A stretch of 64,000 nt of DNA from Marinitoga piezophila KA3. GTDB lineage: Bacteria > Thermotogota > Thermotogae > Petrotogales > Petrotogaceae. Shown one piece after another: positions 57,642-64,000 of the stretch (position 1 is the stretch's first letter; every line of letters begins with the position of its first letter). The position numbers were made by a program, and so were the translations under genes. The notes beneath the pieces were generated by a model. That model was not told the DNA's origin. It saw nothing but the letters and a program-made list of their open reading frames with translations, and searched no databases. The stretch spans positions 62,001 through 126,000 of the forward strand of contig NC_016751.1 of the NCBI RefSeq assembly GCF_000255135.1. Reading direction: 5' to 3'.

Positions 57642-58434
57642 TTATTTCACCACTCTTTTGTTGGGCTAGTTTGGTCTTTGCCTCGTTGTAAATTTCCTCG
57701 TATTTATCAAACTCATACCATGAATATTGTGATTCAAATATATATGGTTCATCAGCATCTGAAAGTTTTAAATCTGTAACTAAATCTATACTCAATGATG
57801 AAATATAATTTATATAATTAAATCCACTACTTAAACTTTTATTCGTAGAAGGAATATGTGAAGCTACAACATAATTCGCTCCCATTTTTCTGCAAAGTTG
57901 TATTGGGACTTCTTCAAGCACTCCGCCATCTAATAATTCCATTCCCCCTAATAATGTAGGTGTAAAAGCACCAGGAACATTTGAAGATGCCATAATGGCA
58001 TCTAATAGATATCCTTCTGTGATTTCTTCTGTTTTTTCTTCTTCGATATTTAGAGCAACAACACCAAAAGGTATCTTACAATCAGAAAATTTTTTCTTAT
58101 AAAACAAAGGTTTTAACATTCTAAATAGAACTTCATTTTTCATAATTCCCATGGAGGAAAGCAATTTTGTAAATCCAGAAATTTTTGAATCAAGACTTTT
58201 TTTCATAGATTTTATTTCAGTATCAAAATTTTTTAATGAATAAGAAAGTTTTTTATATACTGAATTTATATCTGGTTCTAAAGCATATAATCCACCTATT
58301 AATGAACCAGCACTGCACCCAGTTATTACAACTGGGTGCATTTCATATTTATTTTCAAGATATTCAATTAATGCTATATGTGCCATTCCCCTTATTCCGC
58401 CGCTTCCAAGCGCTAATCCGTATTCTTTTTTCAT
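57628..58434 (-). CDS. Patatin-like phospholipase
   Basis: 268 aa. Oxyanion loop GSGGIRGMAH, nucleophile elbow GCSAGS (S41), AIMASSNVPGAFTP and LLDGG (D169), so the Ser-Asp dyad is complete. RssA-like short patatin that hydrolyses phospholipid acyl chains. No signal peptide, so probably on the cytosolic face. The start overlaps the Omp-alpha stop by one base. Confidence 0.9.
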   Translation of the reverse strand: MKKEYGLALGSGGIRGMAHIALIEYLENKYEMHPVVITGCSAGSLIGGLYALEPDINSVYKKLSYSLKNFDTEIKSMKKSLDSKISGFTKLLSSMGIMKNEVLFRMLKPLFYKKKFSDCKIPFGVVALNIEEEKTEEITEGYLLDAIMASSNVPGAFTPTLLGGMELLDGGVLEEVPIQLCRKMGANYVVASHIPSTNKSLSSGFNYINYISSLSIDLVTDLKLSDADEPYIFESQYSWYEFDKYEEIYNEAKTKLAQQKSGEINVAN

Positions 58435-60746
58435 TAGAACCCTCCTAATAGGATATAAACTGCAATTCCGCCTACTACACCACCTATTAATGCATATATT
58501 ACGTTAGACATTAAATTTTGTGAATGTAATTGTTCTTCAAGGTTTTGAAGACGTCTATTTAAAGCATCATTAGACATTTCGCTCTTTTTCATTTCAAGAA
58601 TTTCATTTTCCAGCTGATTATTTTTAGTTTTTAAAGCAGTTATATCATCTTCTATTTTATAGATTTTATCGCCAAGATAAGAAGAATCAACAGACATGTT
58701 TACTTTATTTTCTAAGTTGTTTAATCTTGTTACTATAGCTTCTAATGATTTCATGTTTTCCTTAATTAAATCATCTTTTATTTGCATATAAATATAATTT
58801 TTTATGTCGTCAGATTTTTTCATTAATTCCTGTGAAACCATATCATCTATTATATTTATTAAAGCATCTTGATTGTTTGAAGGAAGATTTTCAAGTGTAT
58901 AGATGGATTTTTCTAATGATTTTAATCTGTTTTCTAATGTATCGATTTTTGCTGATTTTTTATCGAAATCGCTTTTTAATTCAAAAAGTGTTTTTGAATT
59001 CGCAATAACCTCATTTTGTAATTTTTGTGTTGGTGGTTGTATTGCCAATGACTGAACAATATTATTTAAATTTCTTACCTGTTCTGATAATTCAGAGACT
59101 AATTTTAAATCAGCATTGATTTTCTGAATATCCTGATAATTTTTATTGCTCAATTCCTCAATATTATTTATTTTTGGTAAAGCTTCAGCAATTTGTTTTA
59201 AAAGTTCAGAGGAGTCTTTAACGCCACTTGCCTTTACTGCTTCTCTGAAAGCATCGAGATCTTTTGACATATTCAAAACTTGAGCTGTTAAATTAGAAAC
59301 AGCATAATCATTTGTGTTAATTCTTGATTCAATCTGGTCAAGACGTGTGAATAAATTTGAAAGGCTTTCATTTTCTTTACCAAAAGCAGCACCTTCAAGT
59401 AACCCTATTCTCTGATCGAAATTTTGTAATTGTTTACTAAATTTATCAATTTCATCTGCCGCATTTTCAAGACGTTCTATATTGGATACTCTATTTTCCA
59501 ATACAGCAATTCTATCGATAATTTCTGAAGGAACAGTTCCACCATTTCCAGATTTTAAAGAACTCATATTTTTTTGAATATCTAAGATTCTATTATCAAT
59601 ATTATTAAGTCTATTAGTTGTATCAGTTAAAATAGCGGAATAAGAATTTACAGCTTTTTCAAGTTCTTCAACTTTTATTTGTAAGGACTGTAAAGAATTT
59701 ACTTTCATATCAATATCTCTTAATTTTTTATATAACAACGTATCATTTGAAAGAGTTGCTGAATTTGAAATGTTTACTCCAGAAGTTTCAAGTTTTGTTA
59801 TTTTATCGTTTAATATTTTAATTTGATTATCAAGTTCTGGAATTTTTGAAGTAAGCTCCATTAAAGGTTTTACTTCAAAATCAAATTTTTGTTGGATAAT
59901 ATCATCTACATATGTATTTGAAGAGGCAATTTGATTTTTTAATGTATTGATTTCATTCATCAATTGCGTTATTGTGGCTTCATCGGTATTACCCTTCCAT
60001 CTAATTTGAGAAGAAATTTCATTTGTAATATAAACTTTTAGACCGGTTTTTTCTTTTTCAAATAGTTCATCTATATATGACTTATAATAATTTTTTTCTT
60101 TGTTTAAATAATCATCAAGAGTATTAATCATATATTCTTTGGTTTTTGAAAATTCTTCTGCCAGCTGTTCAACGCTTTTTTCAAATTCATCCATTCTGTT
60201 GCTAAAAGTAATCATTGTAGCAAGTGTTGTTTCATATAACTGCTTAATTGTTTCTTCTGATTTTTTTTGGGCTATCATAGAAGCGTTTTGAGCTATAGCT
60301 TTAAAAATTGGATTATTAGTTTCAGTAGAGTTAATAGATATAGCCTGCTTTAAATAATATACATCTTTACTGAGTTCTGAAACTGTATTTTTTGTATTTT
60401 TATAATCAGTATCAAGAGAAAAAATAAAATTTTCAAGAGTGTATACTCTGTCGGGTAATTTTTCGTTTAATAACTTGGATAATGAAGCATCCATAGTTTC
60501 AATTTTTAATTTATAATTTTCATCTAAATAATCAAGAAATTTAGAACCAAAAATAGCAAGATCATATCTTGAAACAGATATTGCACCATTAAATTTTCCC
60601 TGAGTGTCCGTATCCATAATACCAGCATTTATTACTTTTAGTACATGTGGATAAACAGGAGATGCAGGTTTTACATCAACAAGTTCAGCGAAAATTAAAG
60701 TATTTAATAATAAAATAATTAATGCTATAACAAAACTTTTTTTCAT
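58434..60746 (-). CDS. Toga protein Omp-alpha (SLH, coiled coil, membrane anchor)
   Basis: 770 aa. Signal peptide, an SLH domain at about 20-75 (PVYPHVLKVINAGIMDTDTQGKFNGAISVSRYDLA; described in parts), about 650 residues of coiled coil with heptads (IDRIAVLENRVSNIERLE, LNNIVQSLAIQ), and a C-terminal anchor IGGVVGGIAVYILLGGF. Same build as T. maritima Omp-alpha, which bridges the wall to the toga. ATG follows AAAGGGGGC. The marker gene for the phylum. Confidence 0.9.
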   Translation of the reverse strand: MKKSFVIALIILLLNTLIFAELVDVKPASPVYPHVLKVINAGIMDTDTQGKFNGAISVSRYDLAIFGSKFLDYLDENYKLKIETMDASLSKLLNEKLPDRVYTLENFIFSLDTDYKNTKNTVSELSKDVYYLKQAISINSTETNNPIFKAIAQNASMIAQKKSEETIKQLYETTLATMITFSNRMDEFEKSVEQLAEEFSKTKEYMINTLDDYLNKEKNYYKSYIDELFEKEKTGLKVYITNEISSQIRWKGNTDEATITQLMNEINTLKNQIASSNTYVDDIIQQKFDFEVKPLMELTSKIPELDNQIKILNDKITKLETSGVNISNSATLSNDTLLYKKLRDIDMKVNSLQSLQIKVEELEKAVNSYSAILTDTTNRLNNIDNRILDIQKNMSSLKSGNGGTVPSEIIDRIAVLENRVSNIERLENAADEIDKFSKQLQNFDQRIGLLEGAAFGKENESLSNLFTRLDQIESRINTNDYAVSNLTAQVLNMSKDLDAFREAVKASGVKDSSELLKQIAEALPKINNIEELSNKNYQDIQKINADLKLVSELSEQVRNLNNIVQSLAIQPPTQKLQNEVIANSKTLFELKSDFDKKSAKIDTLENRLKSLEKSIYTLENLPSNNQDALINIIDDMVSQELMKKSDDIKNYIYMQIKDDLIKENMKSLEAIVTRLNNLENKVNMSVDSSYLGDKIYKIEDDITALKTKNNQLENEILEMKKSEMSNDALNRRLQNLEEQLHSQNLMSNVIYALIGGVVGGIAVYILLGGF

Positions 60747-60758
60747 ATAAAAGCCCCC

Positions 60759-62450
60759 TTAATACCAATTATCGACGTTAATAAATTTTCCTTCGTCGGT
60801 GAAATAAATGTATTTTTCTTTGATTTTTAAATTTCCTTTATATAATGCAATTTTATGGACACCGTATTCCAACCTTAAATTTACTTCTGAACCTGTATAT
60901 TTTACATCATCAACAAATAAATCATATCCTTTTCTATTGTATATTTTTACGGGTACAAGATTTGCTCTCGAGAAGAAAACAACCTTATGATTATATTGTG
61001 AAATAGAAACATCTATATTATATATATTTCCATCAGGAAATTTAAAAGTGATGTTATGTGTTCCAGTTTTTAAAACTTTTCCTATTAGATATCCAGTATT
61101 TTCATAATTTCCGTCTATATATATTAAAGCTCTGGAAGATGTTGTAAATAATGAAAGCGCCCCAACATTTTTATCTTCTGTTAAAAATACAGTTTGTGAT
61201 CTATTTTTTCTAATAGTTGTCATTTTTTTTGCGTTTAAATAATAAATATCAATTTTTTTGGTTTCCTGCATTGTATCTATCAATATTGTTGAAGGAGTAA
61301 ATGCGAATTTATCACCTATGTAGGTTAAGACTTTATCAATTGAAGATAAAACTTCTATAGATGTATATAATTTTGGATTTAAAACAATTTGTTTTGGATC
61401 GTCTTTATGTATAATATATCTAAAAAAGAGATTTTTATCGTTTTTAGATACAATTTCTATAATATGCGGCATCCCATCTAATTCTAATTCCTCAACTTCT
61501 TTGCCAATATATTTTCCATCAAGATAAAATTCTAAATTTTTGACATCCTTAAAGAATACAGTTCTGCTATTTTCGTATAATTCGAAAAATAACTGTTTGG
61601 ATTTTGTTTTTTTATCAAGGTTTATGGTTAGTCTTTTTGAAATATATCCAATTTTAGAAACTACAATATTTAATGTTCCTTCTGGGACTACGAAATTACC
61701 AGGTGTATATCCGTATTTTTTATTATTAATAACAACAAGAGCATTTCTTGGTGAAGAGTCCACATATAAATTAATTCCCTTTTTTAATTGAACAGATATA
61801 TCTTTAACTTTTTCAGTAATATTAATGTTTTTTTCAATAGTGATATAATCTTTACGCTCAAATTTTAGTTTATAGTTTACTCCTTTATTTAAAACTGTAG
61901 AATAAGGTGTTTCACCAATCTTTACATTGTTAATATATAATATTGATGTTGGATTGGAAGTTATTTTTATCATGCCTTCAGGTATAAAGGTTAAATATAA
62001 TTCTCTGGTTTCGAAAGGTTTTAAGTCAATTTGTAATTTTTGAGGTTTATAATTGTCAAAAGTAAAATAAAAATCTTTAATATTAACTGGAACTGTTATC
62101 GTATCATGATTATTTACCAGGAATTTTTTATTGTTATATTGTACATAAAATTGCTCAATATTTGATATAATTTTTAATGAGGCAAGAGGAATTAAAGAGA
62201 CCCTAAGTTCGGTATCAGAAGAAATATCCATGGTTTTGATGTAATCTTCATATCCAAACTTTTTTATAGTAACTGTATGAGTTCCAGATGAAATATCGAT
62301 GGATTCAAAAGTATTTTTTACAGCTTTAATATACTGACCATCGATATAGATTAAAGCACCTTTTGGAGCAAAAATTTTTAATTGATATGAAAAGGATAAT
62401 ATACTAAAGACAATAAAAAATAAAAGCAGGAATATTTTATTCTTTTTCAT
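60759..62450 (-). CDS. Exported PEGA-domain protein
   Basis: 563 aa. Signal peptide (KIFLLLFFIVFSILSFS), then several PEGA beta-sandwich repeats, for example PKGALIYIDGQYIK...SGTHTVTIKKFGYEDY, NPTSILYINNVKIGETPYS and SPRNALVVINNKKYGYTPG. PEGA domains are surface-related in many bacteria, function unproven. 12 bases upstream of Omp-alpha, so it is likely a partner in the toga. Confidence 0.85.
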   Translation of the reverse strand: MKKNKIFLLLFFIVFSILSFSYQLKIFAPKGALIYIDGQYIKAVKNTFESIDISSGTHTVTIKKFGYEDYIKTMDISSDTELRVSLIPLASLKIISNIEQFYVQYNNKKFLVNNHDTITVPVNIKDFYFTFDNYKPQKLQIDLKPFETRELYLTFIPEGMIKITSNPTSILYINNVKIGETPYSTVLNKGVNYKLKFERKDYITIEKNINITEKVKDISVQLKKGINLYVDSSPRNALVVINNKKYGYTPGNFVVPEGTLNIVVSKIGYISKRLTINLDKKTKSKQLFFELYENSRTVFFKDVKNLEFYLDGKYIGKEVEELELDGMPHIIEIVSKNDKNLFFRYIIHKDDPKQIVLNPKLYTSIEVLSSIDKVLTYIGDKFAFTPSTILIDTMQETKKIDIYYLNAKKMTTIRKNRSQTVFLTEDKNVGALSLFTTSSRALIYIDGNYENTGYLIGKVLKTGTHNITFKFPDGNIYNIDVSISQYNHKVVFFSRANLVPVKIYNRKGYDLFVDDVKYTGSEVNLRLEYGVHKIALYKGNLKIKEKYIYFTDEGKFINVDNWY

Positions 62451-62880
62451 TTTCCCTCACCTCATTTATCATTTTATCAAGACACTCGAGACGATCCATA
62501 ACTTCTTCTGGTTTTTTCATTTTATCTAAAACCTTTTGCATAAATTCAACACGAGCTTTTATAACCTCATCAATAACATTTTTACCTTTTTCTGTTATAG
62601 TTATTGTAGTAACTCTTTTATCTCTTTTATCTTTTACTTTTTCTAAATAGCCAGAAGCTTCTAATCTATTAATAAGACCTGTTGTAGTACTTTTAGTAAT
62701 TCCTAAAATAAGGCTGATATCTGTGACTCTTTTTGGACCTCTGAAATATAAAATTTGGAGTAAATCAAATTGTGCAGGGGAAATATCACTGTTTTTTATA
62801 ATTTTTCTTCCTTCAACTTTAACTTTGAAACATATATCGCGTATAATTTTTTCGAAGTTTTGAACTCTTGTTTTTTCCAT
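62437..62880 (-). CDS. MarR-family transcriptional regulator
   Basis: 147 aa. Winged helix at about 35-100 with KRVTDISLILGITKSTTTGLINRLEASGYLEKVKDKRDKRVTTITI-type order (shown in parts: ITKSTTTGLINRLE, KRDKRVTTI). Dimer helices at both ends. Likely regulates the PEGA/Omp-alpha operon it heads, or itself. ATG follows TAGGAGG. Overlaps the PEGA gene by 14 bases. Confidence 0.88.
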   Translation of the reverse strand: MEKTRVQNFEKIIRDICFKVKVEGRKIIKNSDISPAQFDLLQILYFRGPKRVTDISLILGITKSTTTGLINRLEASGYLEKVKDKRDKRVTTITITEKGKNVIDEVIKARVEFMQKVLDKMKKPEEVMDRLECLDKMINEVRENEKE

Positions 62881-62950
62881 AATGTTCCTCCTATCTTATT
62901 TTGTTTTATTAATAATTTCATAATATATATTTAGAAAGAGAGGTATTAAA

Positions 62951-63430
62951 ATGGGGAAAAGTATAAGTTACTCAGCTATACTAAGCGTTTTGGCGGTATT
63001 ATTATTTTCAGCTCAAATGTTTATACCTGTATTTGGTATTTTAATTTCTTTTTTTAGTTTAATTCCGCTTGTATTGGTATATGAATTGACGGATATGAAA
63101 TATTTTATTATTTCTGTAATAACTACGGGTTTTTTAATTTTAATGATAAATGATCTTTTTGGAATGATATTTTTTACCACATTTTTACTTCCGCCGGTTT
63201 TGGGGTTGGTAGTTGATAAAAAAAAGAAAATACTCCACATTTTATTTTTTCTCGTACCAGTGGCGTCTTCCTATTTTATGTATAAATCTTTTTTTAATGT
63301 AGTAATATTCAGATATCTTTGGCCGTTAATTGGAGCTGGTGCATATATTAGTATAAAATTTTATTATAGTAGAATATCAAAACTTATTCTCAATAAACTA
63401 CCTACTATATTTTATCAAAAAAAGGCGTAA
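62951..63430 (+). CDS. Integral membrane protein
   Basis: 159 aa with five predicted membrane segments and a Lys-rich cytosolic loop (DKKKKI). Could be an ECF transporter S component or a DUF2232-like protein; not recognised with confidence. ATG follows AAAGAGAGG. Divergent from the MarR gene; a shared regulator is plausible. The downstream gene starts 54 bases later. Confidence 0.68.
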   Translation: MGKSISYSAILSVLAVLLFSAQMFIPVFGILISFFSLIPLVLVYELTDMKYFIISVITTGFLILMINDLFGMIFFTTFLLPPVLGLVVDKKKKILHILFFLVPVASSYFMYKSFFNVVIFRYLWPLIGAGAYISIKFYYSRISKLILNKLPTIFYQKKA

Positions 63431-63484
63431 AAATGAAATAAAAATAATAATTTAAATATAAAAAATAAAAATGAGGTGAGAGAT

Positions 63485-64000
63485 ATGGATTATATTGATC
63501 TTGTTATAGAAAAAATGGTATATGGAGGATATGGGTTTGCCAGATATGACAATAAAATTTATATGGTTGAACATGCATATCCTGGTGAGTTTGTAAGGAT
63601 AAAAACAAAATATAATAAAAAAGATGTGTATTTTGCAGAAGTTGTTGAATATCTTGAAAAGGCACCATATAGGAATAGACCGGTATGTCCGCATTTTTAT
63701 GAATGTGGTGGTTGTCAATTATTGGATATGGATTATTCAAAACAATTGGAAATAAAAAAAAGCATTGTAAAAGAACAAATGAAAAGAATTGGTAAAATCG
63801 ATGAATCTCTTGTAGAAAATGTAGTGCCATCTGATGAAATAAACCATTATAGAAGCAAAATGGAATTTGCATTTGCTTATAAAAATGGTGAAGTAAAATT
63901 AGGATTAAAACAACGAAATAGTAATGAAATTATAGATATAAAAAATTGTTTATTAGCTCCAAAAGAATTTAATAGAATAATTACAGAGGTAAAAAAAATA
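63485..64000 (+). CDS. RlmD/RumA-type 23S rRNA (uracil-C5) methyltransferase, 3' end missing
   Basis: 172 codons seen, open to the window edge. A TRAM-like domain (KMVYGGYGFARYDNKIYMVEHA), then the 4Fe-4S site with four Cys (CPHFYECGGCQLLDM and a later Cys in IKNCLL), then the start of the methyltransferase core. It methylates U1939-type positions of 23S rRNA. ATG follows GAGGTGAGAG. Could also be a related TrmA family member. Confidence 0.88.
   Translation, partial: MDYIDLVIEKMVYGGYGFARYDNKIYMVEHAYPGEFVRIKTKYNKKDVYFAEVVEYLEKAPYRNRPVCPHFYECGGCQLLDMDYSKQLEIKKSIVKEQMKRIGKIDESLVENVVPSDEINHYRSKMEFAFAYKNGEVKLGLKQRNSNEIIDIKNCLLAPKEFNRIITEVKKI

Overview
The window is AT-rich (roughly 30% GC by eye), gene-dense bacterial DNA and looks like a mesophilic or moderately thermophilic member of the Thermotogota, most probably Marinitoga or a close relative. 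The lineage call rests on these points together: a fused phosphoglycerate kinase-triosephosphate isomerase gene; a toga-type Omp-alpha protein (SLH domain, long coiled coil, C-terminal membrane anchor); a rubrerythrin/superoxide reductase pair; a complete [FeFe]-hydrogenase maturation operon (TM1266-like gene, hydG, hydE, hydF, aspA); an SAH/MTA deaminase; and the AT-rich codon use. No rRNA is present, so the genus is an inference.

Layout. 1-17000 (+): end of a probable outer-membrane barrel protein, a GAF/HD-GYP protein, dnaX, a TPR glycosyltransferase, then frr-uppS-cdsA, alaS, an ArsB/NhaD-type transporter, gatC, yraN, a phosphohexomutase, truA and exported proteins of unknown role. 17035-23682 (-): metI-metN-metQ with an attenuator leader, tRNA-Cys, and fabG / PflX-like radical SAM / PAS-AAA-Fis regulator / fliJ. 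23797-36793 (+): rel, dtd, a small protein, polA, an exported protein, rho, a lipase-like hydrolase, a chemotaxis receptor, an SAH/MTA deaminase and a radical SAM protein. 36805-49032 (+): rnpB RNA, rubrerythrin and superoxide reductase, the hydrogenase maturation operon behind a structured leader, a radical SAM protein, ybaB, gap and pgk-tpi. 49075-53719: an accessory-looking cluster with two unknown proteins on -, and on + two very short peptides, a degenerate gluzincin-like protein and an ABC exporter. 53783-62880 (-): rsmE, serS, an LptA-like protein, a patatin and its apparently inactive paralogue, Omp-alpha, a PEGA-domain protein and a MarR regulator. 62951-64000 (+): a membrane protein and the start of an RlmD/RumA-type rRNA methyltransferase.

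Most notable signals. (1) The metQNI operon is preceded by a promoter, a 35-codon leader peptide with four consecutive Met codons, a hairpin starting at those codons, an antiterminator pairing and a rho-independent terminator. This is the full set of parts for ribosome-mediated, methionine-specific transcription attenuation, in place of the usual SAM riboswitch or T-box. (2) The hydrogenase maturation operon has a leader with two 17-nt near-identical repeats whose only two differences make their loops complementary, followed by two mutually exclusive long helices; the second is a terminator that also holds the ribosome binding site. (3) The PGK-TPI junction has a run of ten A residues, where loss or gain of one A gives an almost immediate stop and hence PGK alone. 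(4) 50667-53719 may be an undescribed short-peptide/exporter system.

Promoters: at least eleven transcription units are preceded by an extended -10 of the form TG-N-TATAAT (or TAAAAT), mostly without a convincing -35 element.
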